Shown piece after piece: positions 1 through 12,300 of a stretch of DNA of 64,000 bases; the first letter of the stretch is position 1; each line of letters opens with the position of its first letter. This stretch comes from Peribolospora baueri (taxonomy: Eukaryota > Basidiomycota > Peribolosporomycetes > Peribolosporales > Peribolosporaceae). A program made the position numbers and the translations under genes. The DNA lies in the NCBI GenBank assembly GCA_029717555.1, contig JAMDHS010000075.1, positions 31,712 to 95,711 on the forward strand, written 5' to 3'. Below the pieces are notes generated by a model that worked only from the letters and a program-made list of their open reading frames with translations, searched no databases and was not told the DNA's origin.

Positions 1-16
1 AGAAAAGAAAACTTAC

Positions 17-335
17 AAGAGGAGAATCGTAGAACTCAAACCCCTCTAAGCCGCGCATCGCGGCGGTGGCGCTCTGGAGATCTCGGAAGACGACGAACGC
101 TTGCCCCCTCATCCCGTCGGCTCTAGTGGCGACCACATCGAGCACCTTTCCATAGGTGGAGAAGAGAGAGTAGAGCTGCCGCCGAAGCTCTGCATGGACG
201 CGGAGAGGCGGAGCCGTCAGCCTGCGCCGTCCCGTCGGCCGGGCAGAGAGAGGAGAGTGAAAACGTACCGGGCTTCTTGACCTTGGTGTTGATATTCTTG
301 ACGTACAACGACTGATTTGGTTGTGCCGTCGGCAT
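17..335 (-). CDS. U1A/U2B''-type snRNP RRM protein (5' part)
   Basis: Exons read on the minus strand are 335-269 and 189-17; the gene continues past the left edge. The first 80 residues are one RNA recognition motif of the U1A/U2B'' (SNF/Msl1) family. RNP2 is LYVKNI at residues 10-15 and RNP1 is RGQAFVVF at 50-57, followed by the family-typical GFEFYDSPL. These proteins bind U1 or U2 snRNA stem-loops in the spliceosome. The intron (268-190) starts GTACGT and ends GCAG, and splitting one Glu codon restores a perfect RRM. A second donor, GTAAGT, begins at base 16. The start ATG is the first in frame before the RRM. With the C-terminus missing, U1A and U2B'' (and the presence of a second RRM) cannot be told apart. 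Confidence 0.9.
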
Positions 336-1317
336 GGTGGGAGGGGACGAGACGAGGCGTGAATGGGCGGGCGTGCGGCTGGCTGAGCTCCACCGACTCT
401 CTTCTTCTTCTTCTTCTTCTACTTCTCCTTCTGCTGATGGGCTGGGGTGGGCGGTGGAGGAGGATGGCCGAACGGAGGAGGATGCGACACCAAGTTCCTT
501 CCAAATCCTACTCGGTCTGTCCGCCGCTCGCTCGCTCGGCGCGATCGCCGGAGAGGAATGGGAGGCGTGGGAGTCGGGCACGTGCGCGGAGACGACATGA
601 TCGAGCGAGCCCTCGCTGCTACTCTCCTCTCCTCTCCTCTCCTCGGGACGAATATCTTGCTTTCTCTCCGCTTCGTGTGCTCTTCGAGCGAGATGTGAGG
701 ATCAAAGGGCGGCTAGGCGAGGAGAGCAGAGTGATCTATGTGCCTGCTTCTGCTTGTGTGTTGTCAGTCGGCTGCCGTCCGTCTGTTGTCAGTCGTCTGC
801 ACCTGCGCGTCATTTACGCGCACACGCGACGTCGGCTGTTGGGACCGAACGACGAGCGCTGAGAAGAAGAGAGAAGGGAAGGATGTTTGCAAAGATGCCG
901 AGCCGTGGCCAGCCCACTAACGTCATCCTCGCCCGCCCGAGCGTTGTCGACGACCCACCAGCGTCGACTCGGCCAACGTCCTCGTCGTCCTCCACCGTCC
1001 CTCCTCGCCATGCCCGCCATCGGCGCCTTCGTGTCTCTTTCCACTTGGCCATTTGCACCCTCCTCAGCGTCTTCCTAACCCTCATTCCCTCCCTCATTCT
1101 TTGCCTCCTTTTCCTTGCTTGTATCCGGCCCTTTTCCGCAAGCGAGCCTGACATCCTCTTTGTCGGATACTTTTCCTCTCACCTTCCCTCCTACTTTCTC
1201 CTCCGCACAGCTCAGGCGCGGTGCCCAATCTGGCCGCCCTTCCGCGCATCATTGATCTCGCTTCGACTCCCCCATTCTTTTGTCCTTCACGTTTCGGCGG
1301 CGGTGCCGACGCCGAAC
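336..1317. promoter_or_regulatory. Divergent intergenic region and 5' leaders
   Basis: This 982-base stretch separates the start of the RRM gene (-) from the start of the large uncharacterised gene (+), so both promoters must lie here. It has a (TTC)n run near 400-420 and a long pyrimidine-rich tract at about 1060-1310 on the plus strand, typical of fungal core promoters and leaders. The plus-strand frame stays open upstream of 1318 from 754, but the predicted peptide is an artefact-like Pro/Leu/Ser run from the pyrimidine tract, so I do not count it as coding. No clear TATA box was seen. Confidence 0.5.
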
Positions 1318-4306
1318 ATGGCCGCCGCCGCCGGCCAAGAAAAGCCTCCCGCGACCTTTGCCTCCATCGTCAAGCTCTTCGACCGCGTCCTCGCGGCGCC
1401 TTCTGTCGACAAGTGGCGCTTCCTCGACCTGCTCACGGCTCAGGCCGGCCCGATCGACGCTTCTGACACATTACATGCTAAAGTGGCCGACAGCGACGCT
1501 TTCAGTGCTGTTTGTAATCTCGACGGACGCGAGCGCGTTGGTTTCAATATTCCGACCCAGCAGCCAGCTCCCGCGAACGAAGCACACCAAGGTCATCAGG
1601 TTGGCCCCTTACCAGCAGAGGCTAGTCTGGACGACGGGGGCGCTGTCGATTTTCCCCGCTCCGATCACAGGCCCCTCTCTATGAATGTCTCCCCGACCAT
1701 TCCTCGCTCCTACCCGTTCTCTCAAGATCCTCCCCCTTCCCTGGGCATTTGCGTACCTGTGCTCCCTAGTTTCGCCCCTCTTCAGCGCTCGTCAGAGCGC
1801 ACTAGCGGAGAGTGCCGGCCTGCGAGCCCAGAGCAAGTCCTTTCTCACGCATCAACGCCCTCGAATGTCACCGATGACGAGGAGAAGGGCGCATACAGCC
1901 ACCCCGACTGCACTAAGACCATTGCGCCGACCCCCTCGATTTCGGTACGACCGGACGTGCTCATTCCGGAACCCTCCAGCCGCCCTGTCGACTCTGACAA
2001 GTTAACGCGCTCTCCCGGCCTGATGGGTGAAGACGGCTTATCTAGTGTGGGCGTTCGAACTCAAGATGAGAGTGAGTTTTATCGTCGATGCCGCTTGTCT
2101 AAAGAGAGTGCGCCGACCGGTTGAAGTCTAAATACAACTTCGTCCATTCCTGCTAGGGTCTATCATCGACGCAACCACACCATCATCTTGCTCACTTCCT
2201 CCCATCCGGGAAGATGAGCCAGGATCAAGCGCGCCCGAATTGGACGACGCAAGCCATAATCGAGGCCATCCCGCGTCCATGGGCGGCCTTCTTCCGGCCG
2301 AGCGCGCCGCTTTCTCTTCTCTCGCCAAGCATACCACCGTCGAAGCACTTCGCCACCTCGTCTCACGCGCCGTGCGCGCCGACCGCTCCGGCGAGGCATT
2401 CAGGAAACTCAGGACAATATATGGCCCTTCAGTATGCGATAAGGGCAAGGGCCGCGCACGGCCGAGGAGCGCACAGACATTCATTGTGCCACCCGAGATC
2501 GGGTCTTACTGGTTAAAGGAGCTCGGCTCCCTCATCGCGTCTCTGACCGGCATCGAAGCCTTCCCCGCCGACGAGGTCACATTGCTAGACGTCGGCGACT
2601 TATTTTTGGTGTACGGGGAAAGCGACAAGGCGTATGACACGCTGGTTCGCCTCGTCGGCCGCGGCATCCGCCGCCTTCTCGAAGGTTCCGATCCTGCTCC
2701 TCACCCGGACCTCCCGGCAAAAGTAAAGCCCTCTTCCAGCGACTATGACATCGCCGTCTTTCTCACTGGAAAGCTCTACTCCTTCGCCGCCCGCCATCCG
2801 TTACGATTTTGCCTCTCCGCCGATGAAATACTGGACGATATCTCCGAGCCGATGCAGCTGCTCGTGGCGGAAATTATCTCCATGCTTCCTGCAAATACCT
2901 CCAGATGTAAAACTGCCGCGGCTACCGTCCCCGTCGATCCACTGGCCATGAATCGACCCGAGGTTGCGGAGCTGACCAGGGGCACCGCAGACGACGTCGC
3001 TGCCCACGCACTGAGGCACCTCATAGGGGAGAACATTCTGCAGCTAGTCCCGGACCACATCCGGCCACAGAGGACGGAGTCAGCGCAGAAAGAAGACTCA
3101 GATCAGGGAAACGGATCAATGGTATCGCAGCTCCACGCCTCCATCCCACCCACACCTGCACCCGCCTTGGGCAATCCGCCATCGGGCGCCGAGCGCATCG
3201 CCGATCTCTCCCGTCTCCTCCTCGCTCCGGAGCCCGGGAGCGTGCACCGACCGCAGGCGCTCGAGAGCCTCTTCCACCTACCGCCCAATTCCGGCGAGGC
3301 GGGACTGGACTACCAGTACTTGGTTTGGAAGGACTTTCGCCCGAGGAACGAGGGACAGGCCGAGTTGCGTGCTGGATATCGCGCTTGGGTGCAGCAGTGC
3401 GGCGCCACGGGGTGGGCTATCGTGGTTTTGGATAAGGACTGGAGGTGGACGTGGGACGATGCAAGCCGTGGCTGCGTTATAACGGAGAAAAAGGTCAAGG
3501 CGGGTGAGGTGGCGGTCGCAAAGTCGACCTCCGTCGAGGGTGGACAGAAAACGACACCGGGAAAGGTGTCTCCTCGACTCGACTATCTCTGGGCGCCCGT
3601 GCACTGTTTCGTCCACTACAAGAAGTACCTCAACACCGAGATCATGATGTGGATGCGCGAACACAAACCTCCCGTTGGCTGGTTCGGAAATGCTCGCTAC
3701 AAAGCCCCGGCGGAGTGGCATCCGCACTTGCCTCCTCGCATTCCGACGCTCGCAGAGCGCTTGAGTTGGCACATAAGAGCCGTCGATGTCAGCGCGCTTG
3801 GAGGGTTGTGGAAGTTTGCCCAGTTTGACCCGGTTTTCTTCCAGCCATACCCCCCTTGCCCGACGTCCAAGCCCAGACTCCGATCGGGCCTTGTCGAACC
3901 CACACCGCAGCCGTACTCCTACCCAACGGGTCCCCACCGCTTCTCGTCGAACAGCGCCACTATCACTGTGGCGGGAAACGTGCTCTGGAGCCATCGTGGC
4001 AGTTTCGCTTTCGTCCCTGCACAGCACTCTTTGCCGTCTGGATCGACTTGCAGGTCTCAGCTCGGACGCGTCGCCGTCCAAAAGACGCGGAAAAATAAAG
4101 GCAAAAAGGGTAGACGCAAGGCGACGGGCGGAGTGGGCACGCAAGGCTCCGTTGGCGCACGAAAGAAGGAGCGCAAAGAGGCTGACGAGGCCGAGGGCGA
4201 AGGCGACGCGGCGGCTTGCGGCGCAGGAAAAGATGAGCTGTTGGATGACCGAATGCTGTCGCGCTTGAGGGACTCTTTCGCCTCGCTCCTTCATGAGCTC
4301 TCGTAA
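1318..4306 (+). CDS. Uncharacterised 967-residue protein
   Basis: Two exons, 1318-2071 and 2157-4306. The intron has a GTGAGT donor and a GCTAG acceptor, and joining them in phase 1 links two long open frames that otherwise end in a stop at 2122-2124. Start ATG 1318 sits in a good context (AACATGG); the frame is open further upstream, so a longer protein cannot be excluded. Residues 1-250 are Pro/Ser-rich and probably disordered. The middle is more regular, with helical stretches and the Trp-rich motif WKDFRPRNEG near residue 620. The C-terminus is Lys/Arg/Glu-rich with a KNKGKKGRRK block that could be a nuclear localisation signal. I recognise no family and do not assign a function. Confidence 0.7.
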
Positions 4307-5213
4307 CCGCCCGCGGTCCTCACTGCGCTGATCTCGCTCCGACTCGCAACGTACCCACGGCATCACTCTTCTCTCGTCTTTGTTCCTTCCGATCCGTCAT
4401 GCACCAGCAACAGTCCCGCCTGCACAGGTCGTTTGACGCGCTCACAAATCTCGTTCTGTTTCCCATTTATCTCGGTTTCTCGTCTTCTCACATGCATACC
4501 TCGAATCGGCACCTGTCCGTCTCGTCTACTTTTTTCTCATCCTGTGTCACCCCGTCGATCAGTCATTCCTCATCCGCCCGCCTCTCCGTAGAATTACCGA
4601 TTCATCAGAACCGCCGTCCCATTCGCATTCAGCGAGTCTCCACCGAGACGTCAAAGGCGCAATATCGTTTGTAGACATTGTATCATACCCACTTTGGCAT
4701 CCAGTCAAGTCCTACACAATTCCAATCCAATGCCGCATGATTCAATCATTGTAGATGTAGAGAGGGTGTGTAAGTAGAAGCACCCGTCCGAGGTTTGGCA
4801 CGTCGGTGGGCAGGTGAGAATAGCATCTCGTACAGAGCTGGTCGTCTCTCGCGTCCCGCACGCGCAGAGGAGAGAGCTCTTTGCCCAGAAGCTGCCGTCC
4901 GTCTTCCCCAAGCCCCGTCCGCCATCTGGCCCTATATTCCTTTGCCCATCATCCCCTGTCCGACATTTAACGACCTGAAGAGACCTCGCGCCGAAATGGA
5001 GAGTGAGCCGAAACTCGAGGGACGGAAAGACAGAAGAGGGGATTTCGGGACGGAATTCGTCCGTGGGCTGCCATTCATCGTTCCTATCGTACACTCTTTC
5101 GCCCTTTAGCACTAAATCTGCGAGGCGAGTGCTGTCCCGCCGACAGCCCCATCTCTACCCCTTCCCTACCCCGTCATCCCCTGCCGTGGCGTGCTAGTTC
5201 ATGCTCGCGTCCG
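4307..5213. other. Convergent 3' intergenic region
   Basis: 907 bases between the 3' ends of the uncharacterised gene (+) and LST8 (-). It should hold both 3' untranslated regions. The sequence is mixed, without long repeats, and the short open frames do not resemble proteins. Confidence 0.5.
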
Positions 5214-7035
5214 TCAAGCCAGATTGATGTCATTGAGCGCGACAGCGACGGCGGCCTTGTGGTGGCCGTTGTATTGGCGCACCGTTTCCCCGCTGGACAG
5301 CTCCCATAGTCGAGCGACGTGGTCGGATGAGGCTGAGGGCGAGGAAGGGAGAGGCGAGCGGGAACCGGTAAGCCACGTGCGGAAACCAAAGCGCGGACAA
5401 ATGATCTGGCCATGTTCGCCTCTCGATCGTCCAAAAGACCAGACCCACCAGTGACCAGATAGGCCGAATCGGCGCTGAACGCAGCATCCCACACCCATCG
5501 CTGGTGACCTTGAAGGAGCTTATCGAGCTTGAACTCGTAGTTGTCTGTGGACCAGATCTTGACGGTGGTATCTGCTGAGCAGGTCGCTAAGTATCTATAC
5601 CAGCGTCGGGAGATAGCATGTCAAAGGCAGAGCAGAGGGGCAAGGAGGGACGAGCGAAGAGGTGGGAGAATAAATGTAAATGAGTGGTCTCAGCGGCGGA
5701 ATTTGAAGACTGCGCATTTTTGAGAGAAGGGACAAAGAACAGCAAGGCTAGACGCACTTAACATCAGGACTAAGCAAAGCTTTGGTGAGATAATTGGTGT
5801 GAGCCTGGAACTTGGTAATCGGTTGCAGATCCGTGAAGTCCTTGCCGTTCTGTATTCGCCAGACGTAGCAGTTGCCCTGATTGGTGCGGCAATGGCAAGG
5901 TGCAGGCCAGAAGAATAACGAGAAAAGAAAGGAAAGGACGGAAGGATGGGGTCGGACGGGTGAGCAAATCGAGCCTGCATAGATTGCTCTGCCAGGAATA
6001 GTGAAGATAGATGGAGGTCACCTTGTTGTTCCCTGCCACGAGGCAAGAGCCGTCTGAGGCGACGGTGACTGATCGAATCGGCACCTCTTCCTCCGGAACC
6101 TGAACAGAAACAGTGCAAGAAGAATCATGTCCCAAATTAGCGAGACAGAAACGTCTGTCATCAATTCGACGAACTCAAAAACGTACCAACTCATGCGTAC
6201 AGCTATTCTCTCCCAGATCCCAAATCTTGATGCTCCCACCCTGATCACACGAGACCAGCTCGCCCTGATTTGGATGGATGACTACGTCGTTGACGGGAGA
6301 ACGGTGGTCATAATTTCGTTGCACTCGGGATGTCCTGGTCATACGATGAGTGAGATATTAGGCGGGTGAGGAATGAAAGGAGGAAACGGGGGGACGGAGG
6401 ACAAGCGGAGATGTGCATCGACGCACCTCGTATCCCAAATCTTCAAAGTTCCATCCTCAGAGCCGGTGACGACCCATTTCCCATCGCAATGAAAAGCCAC
6501 AGAGGTCACGTTACCCTTGTGGCCTTCGAAGTTGGCTACCTGGCAAGGTGGGCAAGCGCAGGCCGACATGAGGTAGATGAGTGGATCGGCGGGAATTGGG
6601 CAAAATACGTTAGCCAGCCAGCGCAGTTTACAGCATCGAACTTCCGAAAGCTTCACCCACAGGATTAGAATTGCCGAAATTTATATCAAACAGCCTGACG
6701 TGCTGATGCCCAGCGGCCGCGAGAAATCGCTTATCAGGGCTGATGGCCAATCGGTTAACCTGTGAGTCCGGGTGCTGGATCGTGCGAGAGCAAATGCCAG
6801 ACCAGGCCTCCCAGAAACGAATCGTGTGGTCATACCCTGCCGTGACAAGGATGACCGACAGCGCCTCCTGATGCTGTGTTGGAGCCTGCTGCCCTTGTTG
6901 GCCCGGTTGAGCATGGGCCTGGGGCTGCTGGGCGGACGCGGCCATGGCGGCTGCGTGTTGACGCTGCTGCTGGGCGGCTGCTAATTGGGCCTGCGTCGGT
7001 GCCCCGGTGGCGGGGACTACGTTTGGTCGGGCCAT
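5214..7035 (-). CDS. LST8: Lst8, WD40 subunit of TOR complexes
   Basis: Seven exons on the minus strand: 7035-6657, 6535-6427, 6334-6187, 6099-6022, 5876-5758, 5594-5449 and 5332-5214, giving 365 residues. Lst8/mLST8 is a seven-bladed WD40 propeller that binds and stabilises the TOR kinase domain in TORC1 and TORC2. Family landmarks are [74 protein letters not shown] and [12 protein letters not shown], running to the end of the last blade. The protein is longer than the usual 300-325 residues because of an N-terminal Gln/Ala-rich extension of about 55 residues. Donors are GTGAAG, GTGCGT, GTACGT, GTGACC, GTGCGT and GTGGGT; the GTGACC donor of intron 4 is the weakest. Phases agree at every junction. 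The start region is shared with the divergent mL44 gene. Confidence 0.95.
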
Positions 7036-7345
7036 GCGGCGTTCAATTCCTGGGCGCAGAGCAGGATAAAGATCTGGCGAGCGCTTCTGATGAGCAGGAG
7101 TTAGGACGTCACCGTCTCAGCAGGCATGAAGACCTCGAGCGCGCCGATCACTTGCCGCAGCTTGCACGGACTGCGGCAGTTCCCACGCGTTCCGTCCCTC
7201 AAGAAGAAATCCGGTCGGAGAGTTGGTCCATTAGACGGGCATTCACACGACGAGCGACGACGGCACGACTACGACGAGGCCCGGCTCGCACTCTTTCTCC
7301 TCCCCCTCAACTCACAGCTGGCAGTAAAGCCTCGTTGTGGACCGA
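7036..7345. promoter_or_regulatory. Bidirectional promoter LST8 / mL44
   Basis: The two start codons are 310 bases apart and face away from each other, so one short region must drive both. No TATA box or known motif stands out. The pairing of a TOR subunit with a mitochondrial ribosomal protein invites, but does not prove, co-regulation. Confidence 0.6.
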
Positions 7346-8691
7346 ATGGCCTGTTCGCGTTCTGCGTCCAACGCTCGCATGGCGGCGAGGTCTGCCGCTG
7401 CTTGCTGCAGCACCGGCCTACGACCGACGCCGGTCCCCTTCCATGCACCACGTCGTCGACTCCTCTCCACCACCTCCACCCGTAGTGCTTCCTCTTCCCC
7501 GCAAGGAAACCCTTCTCCTGTGCGAGGCCAAGCACAACTCGGCCATCCGCGACCAAATCTCGCCCTTCCAGACCTCGCCCGAGAAAACCCGGCTGAGTAC
7601 TACCTCCGAAGACCGGTCGCGGACGCGGCGCTCGCTGCACTCGCAGCGAGGGTGGGCCTCATTGGACCTGGCGACGATGAAGGCACGAGAAGGAGACGGC
7701 TGCGTCTTCTTCGAAGTGCTGCGACTCATCCTTCCTATTGGCGTGGCCCTGGCGCGGCGGCATCTGGAGAGGAACAACTGCCCGTGACGGAAGACGATGA
7801 CCGGTCGGATAACGCCGCCTTGGCCACGCTCGGCAACTCCCTCCTGGGTCTCTTTGCGACGGAGCACCTCCACATCAAGTATCCCCATCTTCCCACGCGA
7901 GTCCTTAAGGCAGCCGTGTCGGCGTTCGTGGGCCCCTTGACGTGTGCGGACGTGGCGAGAGAAGTGGGTGGACAGGCTGTGCTTAGGTGGAGGAGGGAGG
8001 CGGCGGGGGAGACGTTGGATTTGGGTGGAAGTAAGAAGGGAAAGCAGGCTAGGTTTCAGGACGCGATGGCTAGCGTCATTCGGGCTATTCTAGGGGCCGT
8101 GCATCAGGAAAAGGTCGGTGACTGTTCCCATCTCTGCTTCATCTAAGGGAGAATCGCCCTGACACCATTTTCTTTAATTCCCCCGTTTTGGAACAGGGTC
8201 TCGGCGCTTCTCGGCGCTTCGCCCATTCCTTCTTCCTCTCTCGCACCGTCGACCTCCCACCTCTGATAAAATTTGCAAACCCAAAACACGTCCTTTCTAC
8301 GACCGTCAAGAAATACAACAAGCCTGATGTCGTGTCCAGGCTGCTCAAGGAGACCGGCCGACTTTCCATCTCCCCCGTATTCGTTGTCGGGGTCTTCTCG
8401 GGACGGTTCAAGCTCGGCGAAGGGTATGGGAGCAGCATTAAGATGGCGGAGTTCAGGGCCGCCGAAGATGCGCTTAGGAGGCTTTACCTAGTTCAGAACG
8501 ACTCGCTTGTCCTGCCTTCCTCCACGCTCGAGCTTGACTCGGGAGGTGTCGGCGTCGCTTCCACTGCGTCCCAGACGTCCACCCACTATGTTCCTCCGCC
8601 GCTCGGCCACTCTGAGGTGGCGCCCGAGAGCGCGGGAAAGCGACCCAAAGGCTTTGGTTTAGTGCCAGGCCTCGGCGCCGCAGCATCATAG
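7346..8691 (+). CDS. MRPL3: Mitochondrial ribosomal protein mL44 (Mrpl3)
   Basis: Exons 7346-8113 and 8197-8691 encode 420 residues. mL44 is a large-subunit mitoribosome protein built from a degenerate RNase III-like domain and a double-stranded RNA-binding domain. The N-terminus is Arg/Ser/Ala-rich without acidic residues (a mitochondrial presequence). The RNase III-like part covers about residues 75-270 (THPSYWRG, ALATLGNSLLGL, FQDAMASVIRAILGAVHQEK). The dsRBD-like part covers about 280-370 (LLKETGRLSISPVFVVGVFSG, KMAEFRAAEDALRRLY). The RNase III signature is degenerate, as expected for a structural homologue. The intron donor is AAG|GTCGGT, a weak consensus, but it alone gives phase 0 and restores VHQEK-GLGASRRF, which matches the family. 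ATG 7346 is the first ATG of the frame. Confidence 0.93.
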
Positions 8692-9393
8692 TCGACAGCC
8701 GCGGTCGGTGGTACTTAGGTAGACCAACTGAGACGTTGACGACCGGATTTAGGAGAACAGAAGCTGCGGTGGATGGGCAAGGAGCTTGTTAGACGACATA
8801 ATTGCATTGCACCTCATCCCACCTTTTTAGAACGTTCGTGCGTGGATTGTATCCACTGTTCGTCGTCTATGGAACAAAGCAGCTTTCCGTCCGATCGACC
8901 GGGGTGACACTAATTCAGTCACGTGGAGAGCGGGTTCTTCGATTCGGGAACGAAGCGGGCGAATGAAAGGACAGCGAGTGGAAGCTAGCGAAAAGCGAAA
9001 GTCGTTCACAGGGAAAGGAGGGAGCGAAAAGGAACGCGATGAGGCCTTGGGAAAGGAATGAAAAAATGAAAAAGGTGAGCGAGGAAGAATGAAAAAAAGG
9101 AAAGGAGGGACAAGATAGACAGAAGCGACAAAAAAGCCCTACAAGACGGCGAAAAGATGAATGTAAAGAGCGGACGGCGTGTCTTTCCCTGTCTTCGGAC
9201 AGAGGGTTAGCGCCAGAGATAAAGGAATGACCTTTGGCGGTGCTTTGATAGCAGCGGACCAAGCGCATCTTGCCCGCACAGGCGGTAACGAGGTGGGCAA
9301 ATGCCCAGTCGTTGGAGGGAGACGCGCTCTCTTTCCCTCACCTCTCCTCTTCTTCCCGCCCCATCTCCAATCATTCCACCTCCCGGTCACCGA
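8692..9393. other. Convergent 3' intergenic region
   Basis: 702 bases between the stops of mL44 (+) and EDE1 (-). There is a purine-rich segment at about 8940-9150 (GAAAG/GGAAAG runs). No convincing open frame or RNA gene was seen. Confidence 0.5.
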
Positions 9394-12300
9394 TCACCCA
9401 AGCAGTTGATTTAGCGCCTTTTGCACGTTGTAGTTGGTCTTCTCCAGCGCGTCGATAGCCTGTTGCCTGCTGAAACCCATCCCGCAGAGCTGTCGGACCG
9501 GTCCAGCGTCGTCCTCTAGCGCTGGTGATGGAGCGGGCGATTGCGCCTTCGTCTCTTGCGGTGCTTGAGGTGCAGGTGCTACGGTCGAGGCGGGGCCAGT
9601 ACCAGACGCGGAGGAAGAAGTGCCGGCGGTAGGACCGAAAGCGTCGTCGAACGATAAGGCCAAACTATCGGCGTTCGAGCCTCCCGTCGCACCAGCCACA
9701 CGTCCTTCACCCACGCCCGCATTCGCGCCGGTGCCGGAGCTGTGCGATGTATCATGAGACGGTCGGAAGGCATCATCGAAGCCGTCAAACGCCCCAGGCA
9801 AAGACGCTTCCGTGCCTGCACCGCTAGTACTAGTGTCGGCAGCCGCGGGGGCGGCGGACGGAGTATCGAAGGAGGGCACAAAGTTGAAGTCGTCGTCATT
9901 GAACGTCGCATCGTCGAAGTCATTCACGCCGGTCGCGCCAGTATCGGAGACGGAAGAGGTATGGGCGCCTTCGGTAGGTGCAACATCTGCGGCGCCGAGA
10001 TCTTCGAAGGCAGAGTCGAAGTCGTCTTGGGACGGCGAGGCCGAGTCTCCAGGAGCGGGAACAGTTGCCGATTTCGGTGGAACGTTTGCAATTTCGCCTG
10101 TAGTGGGAAGAGGAGAAGCAGTAGAAGTCGGGCCGACGGGCGCAAAGCCCGTTCCGAACGGACTCTCGTCCCTGTTCGCAAGCGACACAGTCGCCGGCGG
10201 GGGACTCTGCGCCGTGCTGGCGCTGCTGCTACTCGCACCGCGTGGAGGAGGTACGGGCGGAGGAGCCCTCCTTTGCGGACCAGAGGACGAAGAGACGGCC
10301 GTCCCGGAACGATCTTGCGCGCCTCCGTCGGTGAAATGGGAATCAACGGGAGTGTCGCTAGAGGCATCGTGGAAAGTGGCCGTCGTAGCGGTGGAGGGCG
10401 CCACGGCCGAATGGGGGGCCGCACCGACGTCTTCCAACGGGGGAAATTTGGTCTCGATCTCCGACAGACTCTTGTGAGGGGCCAAAACGGTTGCACCGGA
10501 CGATGAGGACGGTCCTGCCTCTGCTTGATCACCACCTCCCAACGAGTCCCTGGTCCCAGTGATGTCCTCTGGGCCCTCATCCTCGTCATCACTGCTGGTG
10601 TCTGAGTCCTCGTCACCTTCGCTCTCTTCTCGCTTAGGGGCAGTGGCAGGAACAGCAGTGGCCTCAGTCGTAGCCCTCTGCGGCTCATCCAACTCCTTGA
10701 ACGCATCGTCAAAAGCGCCTCCCTTCAGGGTGTCCTGAGAAATGCCAGCGCCCTCCTCCTGCTTTCCCTGCGAAGCAACAGGGGTGAAAGACGAGTCAAA
10801 GTCGTCATCAAAACCGGTGTGGTCGAAGTCGCTTCCGGCAGCACCCCCATCACCAGTAGTCGTCTTTGGTCCAAACGCGTCGCCGAATCCGCCACCCCCG
10901 GCGCCCACAGATTCCTCTTGCGGAGATGCCGTCAGAATAGGCGCCGGCGCAGCCGAAGACGCACTCGTATGCGGCACGAAAGCGTCGTCAAAAGCGGACG
11001 AGCCGGTGGCAGCCGGTACGATAGAGGCGGCAGAAGAAGACATACCGAAGGGATCCGCGAAATTGGACTGCCCTTCACCTGTCCCCTTTTCAGCGTGGGC
11101 GGTCGCGGACGCTGCGCCAAGGCCGATGGCCGCTCCACCAGCAGCGCCGAGAGCTGCGGCAGCATCGAGAGAAGGGTTAGATGAGGCGGTGGGGGCGGGA
11201 GAGGTGGAGTCGGAGTGAGTAGCAGTGAGCCGCTCAAAGGGATTGGTGCTCTTGCGGCTGGTGTCGCTGAGGGCGGGGCTCAACGCCCTTTCAGGAGCGC
11301 CTACGCCGCTCGCGGCACCGCCTGCGGGAGACTCTTGCTCCACATCGCCTCCCGCTGCGACGGCTGCCTGTGCCTCCGAGATAGCCGCCTTGGCCTTATC
11401 CTTCTCCGTCTCAGCCGTACTGAGCTGCTTTTTGGTGATGGCGACAAGACCCCTCTGCTGCCTAGCATCCTTCTTGATCTTCTCCAGGTTTACCCTTAGC
11501 GCCTTGGTCTCGTCTTCCACGCTCACCATCTTCCGCTTCATGTCCCTGATATCCTCCTTGTCCTTCAGCAGCCCCTGCTCGATCTCACTCTTCTCCAACC
11601 TCAAAGCCGAAAGCTCGCTCTCCGCACGAATGAGCTCCTCGCGCAACTTCCCGATCTCGGCAGAGTTCTGAGCGGCACGCTCCTGCAGGTCCTTGGCTGT
11701 CTTGCTCTCCGTGTCATATGCAGCCCGAGACTGCGAGAGCCTTACTTCGAGCTCGTGACGTTGAGCGGACCTAGCGGCGACGGTGCTCTCCAACTCGGTC
11801 CGCCTGTTACGGAGATCCGAGAGGGCTTTTTCCGTAGAGGCGAGTTGGTTCCGCTTGTTGCCGATCTCGGCACCGTCGTCGCTCAACGGAGCCTTGCTGG
11901 TCGCCCCGGCCACGCCCGCCTTCGGTGGTTCCTCTTCGTCATCGCTGAGCAGATCTTTGGTCCCCGTCGCCGGCATCGCGGAGGGAGCTGGACTGAAGTC
12001 AGAGCCGAAAGGGCTGGGACCCAGAGCGCTCGGTGCCGCCCGTGCAGCCGCGGCAGGTGAAGAGGAGGGCTGGAAGGCCGTAGACGAGGCCGCCGGGGTT
12101 GGACCAAAAGAGGAAGCGGACGCTGGAACCGACGACGGAGGGAGGTCATCGTCCATCAACGAGAAGAGATCCTGTTGAGTCTCCGAAGCTATCGAACGCA
12201 AAATTGGCAAGACGTAATCCAGTCAGTCTGTCGCCGAAACTGCCTTTGTTCCACATTGTCCATCCTGGAGCTTTGTTGACTCACGTTTGGGCGCATCAGG

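Noticed and set aside
754-1317. In-frame N-terminal extension of the uncharacterised 967-residue protein
   Set aside because: The added sequence comes from a pyrimidine-rich leader, giving Leu/Ser/Pro runs without domain character; ATG 1318 has the better context.
2046-2070. GTTCGAACTC resembling a tRNA B-box
   Set aside because: No matching A-box or cloverleaf was seen, and it lies inside a coding exon.
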